Shown piece after piece: positions 32,806 to 43,577 of a DNA stretch of 64,000 nt (its first letter is position 1; every line of letters starts with the position of its first letter). The position numbers were made by a program, and so were the translations under genes. This DNA comes from an uncultured Acetatifactor sp. (GTDB taxonomy: Bacteria > Bacillota > Clostridia > Lachnospirales > Lachnospiraceae), in the NCBI GenBank assembly GCA_934436245.1, contig CAKSAM010000011.1:1-64000 (forward strand), given 5' to 3'. The notes beneath the pieces were generated by a model that was given only the letters and a program-made list of their open reading frames with translations, did not search any database and had not been told where the DNA came from.

Positions 32806-33795
32806 CTATTTGTTGATTTGCTCCAGCAGCTGTACCATTTCCGGATACAGGACATCACTTGCCGAAGAATTGAGAATTACAGAAATATACGGCGCTCCGT
32901 TTACGTCCCTGGACAACAGGATCAGACAGTGTCCGGCTGCATTGGTAGTCCCTGTCTTACCTCCAATGACCGTAATATTTTCCGGAGCCTGGAAATCTCC
33001 GCGTAAAAACCGGTTAGTGCTATTTACCGTAAGTTCTTTTGCTTTGCCGTTTTTATCATAGTAGGTTGTCTGATAGCTGGTCATATGTATGATTTCATTA
33101 ATGGAATCATATTTGATTGCTTCATTAAATATCAGATACAGATCATAGGCAGATGTAAAATGATTGTCATCCGAAAGCCCGTGTGGATTGGCAAAGCTGG
33201 TGTTGGTAGCTCCCAGGCGCACTGCCTCTTCATTCATCATTTCCACAAAATGATCCACACTGCCGCCGATATTTTCGGCGATCAGCATTGCCGCATCATT
33301 AGCGGAATACATCAGCAAAATATGTAATGCCTGATCCAGCGTCATGGTATCTCCAGCCTTTAAACCGCACAGTTGTGCTCCGGATTCCGTGATCTTTACA
33401 CTGTCCGTTGCCGTAAGAACGGTATCTAAAGATGCATTTTTCAGAGCTACCAGTGCCGTCATTACTTTTGTCAGACTTGCAGGATATAGTCTTTCATGAG
33501 CATTTTTAGAATAAATCACTTTTTTATTGTTTACATCAAACAATACTGCCGCAGAAGCCTGAGACATATCTACGCTGCCGTCTCCCGTTATATCTTCCGT
33601 AACAACGCACAGATCCGCTGCAAAAGGCTCTGCCTTACCTGCTCCCGTTCCTGCAAGAACATTAAAGCTGCTGACATTGGAATTCACATCATAAGGAAGT
33701 GAGTATGTCACATTTCCGCATCCAGTCAGAAAAATCATGCAAAGAAGTATCGAAATGCAGGAAGTAATCGTACGAATTCTATTTGTACATTTCAC
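32806..33795 (-). CDS. D-alanyl-D-alanine carboxypeptidase (DacF-like), lipoprotein
   Basis: Trims peptidoglycan stem peptides. It has 329 residues with a lipoprotein signal (LCMIFLTGC, Cys26) instead of the usual cleavable signal and C-terminal amphipathic helix. The active-site motifs are PASLTK (SxxK), SAN and KTGTT. Its start overlaps the end of mgsA by 17 bases, placing it last in the cell-shape cluster. Confidence 0.93.
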   Translation of the reverse strand: MKCTNRIRTITSCISILLCMIFLTGCGNVTYSLPYDVNSNVSSFNVLAGTGAGKAEPFAADLCVVTEDITGDGSVDMSQASAAVLFDVNNKKVIYSKNAHERLYPASLTKVMTALVALKNASLDTVLTATDSVKITESGAQLCGLKAGDTMTLDQALHILLMYSANDAAMLIAENIGGSVDHFVEMMNEEAVRLGATNTSFANPHGLSDDNHFTSAYDLYLIFNEAIKYDSINEIIHMTSYQTTYYDKNGKAKELTVNSTNRFLRGDFQAPENITVIGGKTGTTNAAGHCLILLSRDVNGAPYISVILNSSASDVLYPEMVQLLEQINK

Positions 33796-34174
33796 GCCAC
33801 TCTAAATCTCCTCTGTCTAAGGACTTGATCAACAGCTCCGCACTGGCCAGATTCGTTGCCAGCGGAATATTATGCATATCACAAAGACGCATTACATTAC
33901 TTACATCCGGCTCATGAGCCTTAGGTGCCAACGGATCTCTCAAAAAAATGACCAGATCAATTTCGTTGTGTTCAATCTGCGCACCGATCTGCTGCTCACC
34001 TCCCAGATGTCCGGCCAGATATTTGTGGACATTCAGATTGGTAACTTCCTCGATCAGTCTGCCGGTCGTTCCCGTTGCATATAACTCGTTTTTGCTCAGG
34101 ATCCCTCGATATGCAATGCAGAAATTCTGCATTAATTTTTTTTTGGCATCATGTGCGATCAGTGCAATGTTCAT
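33779..34174 (-). CDS. mgsA: Methylglyoxal synthase
   Basis: Converts dihydroxyacetone phosphate to methylglyoxal, a phosphate-starvation bypass of glycolysis. It has 131 residues with [15 protein letters not shown] and [15 protein letters not shown], the catalytic aspartate region. It is placed between rodA and a carboxypeptidase gene, an unrelated but conserved-looking linkage in Clostridia. Confidence 0.95.
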   Translation of the reverse strand: MNIALIAHDAKKKLMQNFCIAYRGILSKNELYATGTTGRLIEEVTNLNVHKYLAGHLGGEQQIGAQIEHNEIDLVIFLRDPLAPKAHEPDVSNVMRLCDMHNIPLATNLASAELLIKSLDRGDLEWREMYK

Positions 34175-34218
34175 AATGTATACCCCTTCTCTATATAATG
34201 TAGGATGGCTTTTGAAAA

Positions 34219-35325
34219 CTAACTTTTCTTAGCCTGCAGACGGACATTAAGTACAACCCCCATTCCAATATACAGACTAAGTAAAGATGTCAGGCCGTAG
34301 CTTACAAACGGTAACGGAAGTCCCGTATTCGGTAAAATAAAGGTAGCCACACCAATATTCACAAAACTCTGGAATGCTATCAGCCCTCCCATGGATGCTG
34401 CTATAATGGTTCCTGCAATGTCCTTCGCCTTTCCTGCAATGGACAGACACTCTATTGCTGTAAGCAGCAATAGAACAATTACCACAATGCAACCCTTGAA
34501 TCCGAACTCTTCACCGATCACCGCAAATATGAAATCGGTTTCCGCCTCGGACAGGAAATTACCATTTTTTACTGATGTGATCTCATTATTTTTGTATCCC
34601 TTGCCATCCAATTGTCCGGAGCCGATCGCCATTACGGAATTCAGCTGCTGGTATGCAAGATCTGTGGAATATTCTTCCGGATTTACAAAGGCAAGAATAC
34701 GATTTTTCTGATAATTCTCCAATATCGTGCTATCCGGCTGCATTGCCAGTGATACCAGGATAATGATTGCCGGAATCGCTACTGCCAAAGCTCCGAAAAT
34801 GAGCTTATAGCTGATGCCTCCAGTGTACAGAATCACGCAGAAGATAAAGATCAGTACAATACTTGTAGACAGCGCCGGCTGTTCCTTTACCATAATCCAG
34901 GGAACCACCATAAGCACTGCTATCGATACGATCACGGGGAAAGTATTCAGCTTTTCCTTATATTTCATAATAAACTGTGCAAAGAATAAAATCAATAAAA
35001 TTTTTGCAAGTTCTGAAGGTTGAAACTGCAATCCGCCGATCTTAAGCCACCGTTGTGCACCGTTACCTTCTTCCCCCATAATAATAACCAGCCCCAGAAG
35101 CACCAGATTCCCTATGTACATCAGCCAGTAAAGCTTAAGGATCACGGAATAATTAAAAAAAGAAAGAGCTATCATGATCACAATGCCGGCAGCCACACCT
35201 GCCATTTGTTTTGTCTGCTGTGCAGGTTCTGCGCTGCCGATGGTCATAATTCCCACAGCAGACAATGCCAGTATCAATATGATCAGTTTGAAATCATAAT
35301 CCCGCAATCTATAATTTTTAAACAT
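34219..35325 (-). CDS. rodA: FtsW/RodA family (SEDS) glycosyltransferase
   Basis: A peptidoglycan polymerase of 368 residues with about ten membrane spans. [22 protein letters not shown] and the C-terminal [17 protein letters not shown] are SEDS signatures. Its linkage to PBP2 and mre genes supports RodA over FtsW, but sequence alone is not decisive. Confidence 0.92.
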   Translation of the reverse strand: MFKNYRLRDYDFKLIILILALSAVGIMTIGSAEPAQQTKQMAGVAAGIVIMIALSFFNYSVILKLYWLMYIGNLVLLGLVIIMGEEGNGAQRWLKIGGLQFQPSELAKILLILFFAQFIMKYKEKLNTFPVIVSIAVLMVVPWIMVKEQPALSTSIVLIFIFCVILYTGGISYKLIFGALAVAIPAIIILVSLAMQPDSTILENYQKNRILAFVNPEEYSTDLAYQQLNSVMAIGSGQLDGKGYKNNEITSVKNGNFLSEAETDFIFAVIGEEFGFKGCIVVIVLLLLTAIECLSIAGKAKDIAGTIIAASMGGLIAFQSFVNIGVATFILPNTGLPLPFVSYGLTSLLSLYIGMGVVLNVRLQAKKS

Positions 35326-35346
35326 CTGTTTAACCTTTCTGTTTCC

Positions 35347-35628
35347 TCATTGCATTTTTGCAGTTTTCTGCAGATCAATAATAGGAATATTGGCAATGAG
35401 ACTGGGGCTTTTGTTTCTTCCGCCCTTACTGCCTTTTGCCTGTATCTCGATCTCCATATGATCAGTGTCAATCCTCATGTACCTGGAGATCACTTTTGTG
35501 ATGTCCGCCTTGATCAGTTCCATCATCTCCGGAGAACAGTTCACCCTGTCTGATATCAGCAGGATCTTCAGGCGATCCTTTGCCACCTGACATGAACTTT
35601 TCCTGCGAAAAAAATGTTTCATATTCAT
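35347..35628 (-). CDS. minE: Cell division topological specificity factor MinE
   Basis: A 93-residue protein that stimulates MinD ATPase and sets the oscillation. The SCQVAKDRLKILLISDR segment is the MinD-binding helix, followed by the dimer domain. It lies 12 bases after minD and continues the order minC-minD-minE. Confidence 0.94.
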   Translation of the reverse strand: MNMKHFFRRKSSCQVAKDRLKILLISDRVNCSPEMMELIKADITKVISRYMRIDTDHMEIEIQAKGSKGGRNKSPSLIANIPIIDLQKTAKMQ

Positions 35629-35640
35629 CCCGTCCCCTTC

Positions 35641-36462
35641 CTATGCTTTCCGGAAAATACCGGTTACTTTTGTCCAAAAAGATACTCCTTTTTCGATATC
35701 GAGGAACGGAATCTCTTTTCCAAGCACTCGATCCACCACATTCCGGTACGCTTTGCCGGCCGGTGTATCACTTCCGACTAATGGTTCTCCCTGGTTGGTG
35801 GCAATCACTACATTTTCATCATCCGGAACAATTCCAATAAGTGGTACCGCCAGAATATCTACCACATCATCCGCTGACATCATATCACCACGCTTTACCA
35901 TATCCATGCGCAGTCTGTTAATGATCAGATCCATCTGTTTAAAGCCGTTGGCTTCCAACAGTCCTATAATACGATCAGCATCTCTTATGGCAGAGACTTC
36001 CGGTGTTGTTACCACCAGTGCTCTGTCAGCTCCTGCAATGGCATTCTGAAAGCCCTGTTCAATTCCTGCCGGACAGTCCAGAATAATGTAATCGAACTGT
36101 TCCCTGAGGTGGTCGATCACTTTTACCATCTGTCCAGGTGTGACAGCTGATTTATCTCTGGTCTGTGCGGAAGGCATCAGATAGAGACCCGGATGTCTCT
36201 TATCCCGGATCAGCGCCTGTTTGATTCTGCAATTCCCCTCAATTACATCTACCAGATTGTATACAATGCGGTTTTCCAGACCCATAACCACATCGAGATT
36301 ACGCAGACCGATATCCGTATCGATCAGACAGACTTTGCAGCCCGCTTTTGCCAGACCTGTTCCTACGTTTGCCGATGTAGTGGTCTTTCCTACACCGCCT
36401 TTTCCTGAAGTGACGACAATGACTTCGGAGCCTTTCTTCTCCGGGGAAACATTTTGTTCCAT
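35641..36462 (-). CDS. minD: Septum site-determining ATPase MinD
   Basis: A 273-residue ParA-like ATPase. GKGGVGKTT is the deviant Walker A motif near residue 17; LIDTDIGLRNLDVVMGLENR and ILDCPAGIE follow. The C-terminal FWTKVTGIFRKA is the amphipathic membrane-targeting helix. Confidence 0.97.
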   Translation of the reverse strand: MEQNVSPEKKGSEVIVVTSGKGGVGKTTTSANVGTGLAKAGCKVCLIDTDIGLRNLDVVMGLENRIVYNLVDVIEGNCRIKQALIRDKRHPGLYLMPSAQTRDKSAVTPGQMVKVIDHLREQFDYIILDCPAGIEQGFQNAIAGADRALVVTTPEVSAIRDADRIIGLLEANGFKQMDLIINRLRMDMVKRGDMMSADDVVDILAVPLIGIVPDDENVVIATNQGEPLVGSDTPAGKAYRNVVDRVLGKEIPFLDIEKGVSFWTKVTGIFRKA

Positions 36463-36504
36463 TTTGAGTTCCTCCTGTTTAATTTTGTCGTCCCCTGGAT
36501 TCTT

Positions 36505-37176
36505 TTAAAAAGCACCCAGTAATTCTTTTGTAAGGGGATCAAATACGATCTTCCCGTTCTTTGGGTGTGCAATTTTCGGTTGTACTTTGGGGTGTATCCC
36601 CCATTTCGACTGTTTCGCATTGGTTTTATATTTGAAATCGCCGATTTTTAATCTTTCCGGCTCCATTTCAAGCGCTACAATATAACAATCTTCTCTGCCG
36701 GATCCACCCGCATAAGCTTCTCCGTACAATCCGCCCAGAATGATAATGTTGCCTGCGGAGATCACTGCGCTGCCGGGGTACACATCCCCCAGCACCACAA
36801 TACTGTTTTCTGTTTCAATGACTTCCCTGTTTTTCAGGCTTCCTTTATAAAACTGTCCTTCATCTCCGCCGGTCAGTTTCTTCTCCATATGCTGCAATGC
36901 TTTAATATAATTTTTGTTGGTATCTTCATCCCGTCCCACGATACACACAATACGGACATTGCTGTTCTGGCGGATGGTATCCAGGATCCGGATTTCTTCC
37001 GTTTCCGTCACTTCCCTTCCTTCCATGGAAAGTGCCATGCTTGAAGTCCCAAAAAAATTTCTGGCTTCAGAGAACTTCATGGCAAGTTCGCTGAGAATCT
37101 CATCCATTTCCACATCTTCACGCATCACAAGATTGATTCCGTTGGGAAAGCTTTTGATCAATACTGCATCTTTCAT
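36505..37176 (-). CDS. minC: Septum site-determining protein MinC
   Basis: Inhibits FtsZ assembly away from midcell. It has 223 residues, an N-terminal FtsZ-binding half and a C-terminal beta-helix (AVISAGNIIILGGLYGEAYAG). ATG 37176 follows AGGT by 7 bases; an upstream extension is not supported. It precedes minD by 42 bases. Confidence 0.93.
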   Translation of the reverse strand: MKDAVLIKSFPNGINLVMREDVEMDEILSELAMKFSEARNFFGTSSMALSMEGREVTETEEIRILDTIRQNSNVRIVCIVGRDEDTNKNYIKALQHMEKKLTGGDEGQFYKGSLKNREVIETENSIVVLGDVYPGSAVISAGNIIILGGLYGEAYAGGSGREDCYIVALEMEPERLKIGDFKYKTNAKQSKWGIHPKVQPKIAHPKNGKIVFDPLTKELLGAF

Positions 37177-37287
37177 TGTTTTTACCTGTCTTTTTACTTT
37201 TTTATATCCGGAATCCCACATTCAGATTTACTTACGGATGTCAGTATTTGACATTCATTCTCCTGTGTTGATCCGGCTCCGGATAGG

Positions 37288-40173
37288 TTACATCTCATTG
37301 GAAACGGCATTATCCAGCGTATCTGCTGTTCCGGTGATCAGATCATCCTCCTCCGCCAGTCCATAATAATACTTAATAATATCCCGCGTGAACTGTGCTG
37401 CATAATCAGAGGAATATCCGAAGGGAATTCTGGTTGCTATGGCAATCTCCGGGCTCTCATATGGCGCATAGCAGATAAAAAGTGCATGGTTCGGTCTTGA
37501 AGCTGTCTGCTCCGCCGTACCTGTCTTACCGGCAGCATTTACTGCCAGATCACTGAAATACGCTTTATTTTCCACCACCTGCCTCATACCAAGATGGAAT
37601 GCATTCCAATATTCCTGCGGAAGATCGATCTGGTTTCTTACCTCTGCATGATACTCCTTCAACAGATTTCCCTGGGAATCAGTGGTTTTGTCCAGCAGCG
37701 TCAGATTGTAGCAGGTACCACTGTTGGCAATTGTAGTAACATATCTTGCCAGACCTATTGTGGTGTAGCTGTTGCTGCCCTGTCCGATCGCAGAACGTAC
37801 CGGGTCCTTGGTGGATACATCAGGTGCATATTCACCGATTTCCACCCCGGATTTATCAGTCAGACCGTACAGATCCGCATATTTGTTCAACGTGTCCAGA
37901 CCGGCTTCCTCATTGTAGCTGCCCCCTCTTGTTGCCAGCTGGTAGCCGACATTATAGAAGAAGTAGTTACAGGAGTCCTTGATGGCAGACGTCACATTTT
38001 CATATCCGTGTCCCGAGATTTTCCAACATCTCGGAGAAGGTGTGATCTCGGTAAAGGTACCGATACAGTTTACCCGGCTCTGGAGATTGATGACATTCTC
38101 CAGTAAACCTGCTGTAGCTGATACAATTTTAAAGGTGGATCCGGGAGCCGCCTTATATTGTGTGGCAAAATTCAGCTGTGGGCTGGACTTGTCCGCATTC
38201 AGCTGCGCATAGTATTCTGCATCTACAGTATTTGCCATTTTATTATTATCATATCCCGGATAAGAAACCATAGCCAGTACATCTCCAGTATTGACATCCG
38301 TAATGACTACAGAGGCATTACAGGGATCCAGTGCCAGCTGGGCCGGTGTGATCTCAAGGTTGGTGATCCGATTCATCATAAACTGGTAGGCAGACATTTT
38401 TCCGGAATATAATGCATCTTCATCCTCTGCCGGAATATCCACCACCCGTTGTTCACACAAAAGCATACAGATCTGTTTGCCGGTGATCTTATCATTTAAA
38501 AGCATATATTTATAAAACCGCTTTTGGAATTCTGTAGTATGATCAATCATATCAATGGTATATTCCAACAGTTTATCGTAGACTTCTGCAGAATCCGAAT
38601 ACTTATCATTCAGATCCAGTTTACTTACATCAATCCAGTTCATGGCAATGCAATACTGCAGATATTCCTTCAGTGAGATCACTTCATCTTTCGCCCAGGC
38701 AGTCTGCGTTGCATCATTATCATCTACCAGTTCCTTCATGATCACGCCATCCTCTCTCAGGAGACTGACGATATTACTCTGGTATACCTGATATTCCTTG
38801 GAAAGCCTATTATAAGGAGTGGCGCCCTCTGTGAGTTCATAGGTCAGCCTGTCATAGACCCCCTGCTTATACTCAAGATATGCAGCATACACTGCTTTTT
38901 CTGTTTCCCCTGCATTTTCCGACTCAAAATGCCTTCTGTCCAGAATGTTATTATTGATCATTGCAAAATAGACATCATAAATGGGTATCTTAATCGAAGA
39001 ACTCTTGGCATTTTCCGGAAGATTGAACTCTTTTGCATTGATAATCTTACTGGAAACCAGTCCCGCCAGTTTCTGTTCTATGATATTGTATACTGCCTCC
39101 GTAAGATTCTTATCGATCGTCAGATAAACATCTGCACCGGGCTGCGCTTCTTTGCGTTCCAGAATCGTGATCACCTTACCGGTATTATCCACCACCACTT
39201 TCTCACTGCCCTTGGTGCCCTGCAATGTAGTCTCCATATACGCTTCAATACCACTTTTACCTACCACATCATTGATCGTGTAGCTGTCCTCCAGTCCGCT
39301 TTCCGCAGCCACCTGTTCATTCAATGCTGCCATTTCATCAGATGAAATTTTACCGGTGTATCCCAGTACATGAGCAAAATATTTGCTGTCTATATAGTGG
39401 CGTACCGTATCTTCCACGATGGATACACCGTCCAGCTGGTCGGAGTTCTCCATGATTACAGCCACGGTCTCCGCACTGACATTGGCAGCCACAGTGGTTC
39501 CTACATATTTCCGGAAAGAGGTCAGATTCATGGCATACCGGATCGTCACCATCTGCAGCCACTCCTTCCTGGTGTATCCTTTTCCGGCAATAAAAGGTGT
39601 GGTGCGGTCTTCCGGGTCTTCATATTGTCCGATGGCAAATCCCTTTGCACGGCTCAGATATTCCATCAGCTCCTGTGCTGTCATAGCCTTTTCATCATCG
39701 GCAAGTTCATCGATTGTCTTATATCCAAGTACATCCGCCTGAAAACGAAGCAGCGCCGTACCATCCACGGAATAAGCATAATCACCATCCTCGTCAATTA
39801 TGATCTTGAAATCCGTGATCACGCTGTCCCCGTTTTTTTCAATCAGCTTGATCAGGCGATAGACAACATCATTGACCTTTGCATTTTTATTCCGGCTGGA
39901 TTCGAACACATCCTCAATTTTTACAGAATAAGCCAGTTCATTTTCAGCCAGTATATTACCGTTTCTGTCCAGGATCCGTCCTCTGGTACTGGAAATATCC
40001 CTGGTCTTCTCAATCTGAAGAATAAAATCATTCAAATATTCTTCTCCATTTACAATCTGTAAGTGAAAGCAACGATAGATCAGGGCTCCGGCAAAAAAGA
40101 CAAACAGTATCATAAGCACTGTCAGTCTGCTGGTCACAATATTAATAATGTGATCTTTAATTTCACGAAACAA
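37288..40173 (-). CDS. mrdA: Penicillin-binding protein 2 (MrdA-type transpeptidase)
   Basis: The elongation-specific class B PBP, 961 residues. One N-terminal transmembrane helix is followed by a dimerisation domain, then the transpeptidase with Ser679 in GSTFK, Ser734 in SCN and Lys883 in KTGTAE. A stretch of about 245 residues (about 374-617), helical and charged, is inserted between LTIDKNLTEAVYNIIE and the following CNASVVITD strand, making it longer than E. coli PBP2. Coupled by overlap to mreD. Confidence 0.95.
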   Translation of the reverse strand: MFREIKDHIINIVTSRLTVLMILFVFFAGALIYRCFHLQIVNGEEYLNDFILQIEKTRDISSTRGRILDRNGNILAENELAYSVKIEDVFESSRNKNAKVNDVVYRLIKLIEKNGDSVITDFKIIIDEDGDYAYSVDGTALLRFQADVLGYKTIDELADDEKAMTAQELMEYLSRAKGFAIGQYEDPEDRTTPFIAGKGYTRKEWLQMVTIRYAMNLTSFRKYVGTTVAANVSAETVAVIMENSDQLDGVSIVEDTVRHYIDSKYFAHVLGYTGKISSDEMAALNEQVAAESGLEDSYTINDVVGKSGIEAYMETTLQGTKGSEKVVVDNTGKVITILERKEAQPGADVYLTIDKNLTEAVYNIIEQKLAGLVSSKIINAKEFNLPENAKSSSIKIPIYDVYFAMINNNILDRRHFESENAGETEKAVYAAYLEYKQGVYDRLTYELTEGATPYNRLSKEYQVYQSNIVSLLREDGVIMKELVDDNDATQTAWAKDEVISLKEYLQYCIAMNWIDVSKLDLNDKYSDSAEVYDKLLEYTIDMIDHTTEFQKRFYKYMLLNDKITGKQICMLLCEQRVVDIPAEDEDALYSGKMSAYQFMMNRITNLEITPAQLALDPCNASVVITDVNTGDVLAMVSYPGYDNNKMANTVDAEYYAQLNADKSSPQLNFATQYKAAPGSTFKIVSATAGLLENVINLQSRVNCIGTFTEITPSPRCWKISGHGYENVTSAIKDSCNYFFYNVGYQLATRGGSYNEEAGLDTLNKYADLYGLTDKSGVEIGEYAPDVSTKDPVRSAIGQGSNSYTTIGLARYVTTIANSGTCYNLTLLDKTTDSQGNLLKEYHAEVRNQIDLPQEYWNAFHLGMRQVVENKAYFSDLAVNAAGKTGTAEQTASRPNHALFICYAPYESPEIAIATRIPFGYSSDYAAQFTRDIIKYYYGLAEEDDLITGTADTLDNAVSNEM

Positions 40174-40702
40174 ATTTCTGTGCGCTCCTTTTTTCCTTCT
40201 CCTCCAGTTTTTGGTTAATCTTCAAAATCAGAGGATACAAAATAATTGTAACAACGATAGTGTAAAGTGCCTCCGGCAGGATCACACTTGTAAAATAGTA
40301 TGGGAAATGAAAACGCCCTCTCAAAAGAAACATCAGAATGTAGCAAATCAATCCATAAGAAATATCGCTGACAACAATCAGTGCCAGTGGCAGTTTGATA
40401 TCCTCCGGATAAAAAATCCGGCAGAATTTTCCGTTCACAAAGCCTATGTACATCATGACCATGGCATAAAATCCCAGAAAGCTTCCAAAAAAGATGTCGC
40501 ACAAAAGTCCACAGGAAAAACCGATCATCAGCCCTTCTTTTTCTCCCCTCATAAACCCAAAAGAAGAAGTCAGAATGATCATCAGATTCGGAATGATGCC
40601 GCCTAATGCCAGACCATTGAATACACTACATTGCAATACAAAAAAAAGGATGATCAGTGCTGCCACCACAATTTTACGAAGAAAGCTGCCGTTATTCTCC
40701 AT
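40163..40702 (-). CDS. mreD: Rod shape-determining protein MreD
   Basis: A 179-residue membrane protein with about five helices and the MreD-like LGGIIPNLMIILTSSFGFMRG region. The ATG 8 bases after GGAGG was chosen. It overlaps the end of mreC and the start of the PBP2 gene. Confidence 0.92.
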   Translation of the reverse strand: MENNGSFLRKIVVAALIILFFVLQCSVFNGLALGGIIPNLMIILTSSFGFMRGEKEGLMIGFSCGLLCDIFFGSFLGFYAMVMMYIGFVNGKFCRIFYPEDIKLPLALIVVSDISYGLICYILMFLLRGRFHFPYYFTSVILPEALYTIVVTIILYPLILKINQKLEEKEKRSAQKFVS

Positions 40703-41582
40703 TTGCACTTCCTCCGTCCGGTATCTGCTGTTTTTTATCCGTGATCACCAGAACTTCACTCAAATGCTCAAAATCCACCGCAGGTGTCAGATAACCGGAT
40801 TTTGTCAGATTATTGGTGTCTTTATTGATCGTGCTGATATAGCCGATCAGAACATTGGGAAGATACTTGTCACTGATATCTGAGGTCACTACTTTGTCGC
40901 CCTCAGCCACGGCATCCTGACTGTCTACCAGCTTGCTGAAGGGAATGACCCCCTGTGCCATCAGCTGCAGATCACCGGATACGATCAGATTGTCTCCCGT
41001 AGCCAGCGTCATACCGCTGACATTGGAATTGTCGGAAATAATAGAAGTCACCCGGGACCAGTTCGGTCCCACGGATGTGATGCGTCCTACGAGACCGCCT
41101 CCGGCGATCACATTCATATCATCTGCCAGACCGTCATTGGATCCTTTGTCAATGACAAAGGAAGAATACCAGTTGCCGGAATCTCTGCTGATAATACGGG
41201 CGCCGATCTTGTTATAATCTCCGTATTCTTCATCCAGCTCCAGAAGTCCCCGCAGTTCATTCAGTTCATATTTGTCCTGCTGAAGCAGGGTATTTTCTTC
41301 CGTCAGAGATGCTACCTGCTCCTTCAGGGCACTGTTTTCTGCCAGGAGAGCACGGATCTGTACCAGTTCATCAGAACGGTTCGACAGCCATTCTCCGGCT
41401 TTGGCGATTCCCTGTTCAAAGGGAACGATCACATATCCCACCACCCTGTTAAAGGGACGGTTAAATACATTGGTTCCAAAAGTCACCAGCATCATGATGG
41501 TGCACAGGATAGTTAAAATAAAAAGGAGATATTTACTCGGTAAAGTAAACCTCTCCCCTTTTCTTTTTACGACTGGGCTCAT
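40692..41582 (-). CDS. mreC: Rod shape-determining protein MreC
   Basis: A 296-residue bitopic protein: one transmembrane helix (about residues 17-37), a coiled coil (about 65-105, LLAENSALKEQVASLTEENTLL) and the extracellular beta domain that contacts PBP2. It starts in a 4-base overlap with mreB. Confidence 0.95.
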   Translation of the reverse strand: MSPVVKRKGERFTLPSKYLLFILTILCTIMMLVTFGTNVFNRPFNRVVGYVIVPFEQGIAKAGEWLSNRSDELVQIRALLAENSALKEQVASLTEENTLLQQDKYELNELRGLLELDEEYGDYNKIGARIISRDSGNWYSSFVIDKGSNDGLADDMNVIAGGGLVGRITSVGPNWSRVTSIISDNSNVSGMTLATGDNLIVSGDLQLMAQGVIPFSKLVDSQDAVAEGDKVVTSDISDKYLPNVLIGYISTINKDTNNLTKSGYLTPAVDFEHLSEVLVITDKKQQIPDGGSANGE

Positions 41583-42589
41583 TTACTCATCCCTTCAATT
41601 GCGTAAGCTACAGTTTTATAGTTATCATCCTTAATGATCTTGGCAAGACCTGTTGCCACACTGGTCAACGGATTTTCAGCCACATTCACATGTAATCCGG
41701 TACCTGCAGCAAGTCTTTCTGCCAGATGGCTTACCTGGGAAGCTCCGCCGGTCAGATAAATACCATGGCGGAAAATATCCGCTGCAAGCTCGGGCGGAGT
41801 TCTCTCCAGGATTACTTTTACATTGTCAATAATGGTGTTAAAATGTTCTTCCAGGGACTCGTCCACCATCTTTGTAGGGATCTCACGCTCTACAGGAAGT
41901 CCTGTCACAATGTCTCTGCCGTATACAATGGCACCCTTTCCTTCTTCCTCTAATTCTTTCAGGGAAATTTTAACATTTTCAGCTGTTTTCCCACCAATAA
42001 TCAGAGAAAACTCTCTTCTGACTGCTGCACGGATTGCATCATCAAATTTCATGCCACCCACTTTGATCAATCGGCTGAGAACGATACCGCCCAGAGACAA
42101 AATAGAAATTTCTGTTGTTTCGTAGCCGACATTAACTACCAATACGCCCTGTGAATTTTTTACATCGATATCCAGGCCGAGACCATCAGCTACAGCCTTT
42201 TCTACGACCATGATCTTCTTGGCTTTTACATTTGCCCCTTTGATCAGATCATAAAATGCTCTTTTTTCGACCTCGGTAACATCTGTAGGCACCGCAATAA
42301 AGAAATCAGAAGGCTTTGTATTTCCCTTCTGAAGATCCCCGATAAAATACTTCACCAGAGTCTCCATGTTCTTAATGTCCGCGATCACACCGTTGGAAAG
42401 CGGATAAGAAATATGAATATTGCTGGGTGCTTTTTCATACATTTCAAATGCAGAATTTCCATACGCAAATAAAGTATTTTTATTCTCGATGGCAATCATA
42501 TTTTTCTCAATCATGATGTTGTCATCATTGCGATTATAGATTTTTATATTGTTGGTACCAAGATCAATACCGAATGCATTGTTTGCCAC
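41579..42589 (-). CDS. mreB: Actin-like protein MreB
   Basis: A 336-residue bacterial actin that organises sidewall synthesis. GIDLGTNNIKIY (phosphate 1), VVNVGYETTEISILS (phosphate 2) and YLTGGASQVSHLAERL (adenosine loop) are present. It starts the mreB-C-D-PBP2 unit. Confidence 0.95.
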   Translation of the reverse strand: MANNAFGIDLGTNNIKIYNRNDDNIMIEKNMIAIENKNTLFAYGNSAFEMYEKAPSNIHISYPLSNGVIADIKNMETLVKYFIGDLQKGNTKPSDFFIAVPTDVTEVEKRAFYDLIKGANVKAKKIMVVEKAVADGLGLDIDVKNSQGVLVVNVGYETTEISILSLGGIVLSRLIKVGGMKFDDAIRAAVRREFSLIIGGKTAENVKISLKELEEEGKGAIVYGRDIVTGLPVEREIPTKMVDESLEEHFNTIIDNVKVILERTPPELAADIFRHGIYLTGGASQVSHLAERLAAGTGLHVNVAENPLTSVATGLAKIIKDDNYKTVAYAIEGMSK

Positions 42590-42605
42590 TGTCGTTGTCC
42601 CTTTC

Positions 42606-43304
42606 TTATATCAAAAATTTTTGCTCTTTGAAACTAGTATACCTGTTATCCCCGATAATAATGTGATCCAACAGCGGAATATCCATCTGGTCCCCCACTT
42701 TCGCCACATTTTCCGTCAGTTCTCTGTCGGATCTGCTGGGTGTGGGATCTCCGCTGGGATGATTGTGTACAAGAATAATATTTACCGCTTTGTCTTTTAA
42801 CGCCTCCAGAAAAACTTCTCTGGGAGATATCAATGCCATATTTACACTGCCGTCCGAAAGTTTCCTTTCATGGATCAGCTGTCCTTTGGCATCCAGGCAG
42901 AGAAGATACACGCTCTCTGTATCCTTGTGTCTGAGCTTCTCCATGAAATAATCCGCAACCATATCCGCCCTGTTGAAGCAGATCCCTGTGCTGGCTCTGG
43001 CACGGCTCATCCGCTTGGACAGTTCGGCAATACTTTTTAATTTCACCGCCTTGACCATGCCGATTCCCCGTATTGTCATCAAGTCTTCAATGCTTACATC
43101 ATGCAGCCCCAAAAGTCCCTCTCTTGGATAAGTTGCCAGTGCCAATACTTTTTCGGCAAGTTCTACTGCCGAAGCATCTCTGGTGCCTGTTCTTAAAATA
43201 ATTGCAAGCAATTCCGCTTCCGTAAGGTTCTCTGCCCCAAAGTTCAAAAACCTTTCATAAGGCAGTCCTGGATCTTTATTCAATTGTACGTTCTTCTCCG
43301 GCAT
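42606..43304 (-). CDS. radC: RadC/JAB-domain protein
   Basis: A 232-residue protein with a helix-hairpin-helix region (about 60-90) and a JAMM metalloprotease-like domain, HNHPSGDPTPSRSD with a preceding Glu. The cellular role is unsettled despite the name. It is directly upstream of mreB, 16 bases, as in Bacillus. Confidence 0.93.
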   Translation of the reverse strand: MPEKNVQLNKDPGLPYERFLNFGAENLTEAELLAIILRTGTRDASAVELAEKVLALATYPREGLLGLHDVSIEDLMTIRGIGMVKAVKLKSIAELSKRMSRARASTGICFNRADMVADYFMEKLRHKDTESVYLLCLDAKGQLIHERKLSDGSVNMALISPREVFLEALKDKAVNIILVHNHPSGDPTPSRSDRELTENVAKVGDQMDIPLLDHIIIGDNRYTSFKEQKFLI

Positions 43305-43337
43305 AAGTCTCCTTCTGCCTTCTCCGACGTATGCTGC

Positions 43338-43577
43338 CTAACGGATAAAACGATATACCACAAAAGCAATGATCACACCGATCACGCTTGCGATAGTGAT
43401 ATTGAATTCCAGTCCAAATGTCAGAATAATAAACCCAAGGTTCAGTTCCACCGGACTGCTGAGTCCAAAATTCTGTCCATAGTTCAGAAAGGTACCATCA
43501 AAATAAGTCCCGATAAATCTGCCGATCACAAATCCGATCAGCACAAGGACGACTAAAACCCAATTAATTCTTTTCAA
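43338..43577 (-). CDS. DUF4321 small membrane protein
   Basis: A 79-residue protein with two hydrophobic helices and the central FDGTFLNYGQNFGLSSPVEL segment of the DUF4321 family, found near radC/mreB in Clostridia. Function unknown. Confidence 0.85.
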   Translation of the reverse strand: MKRINWVLVVLVLIGFVIGRFIGTYFDGTFLNYGQNFGLSSPVELNLGFIILTFGLEFNITIASVIGVIIAFVVYRFIR

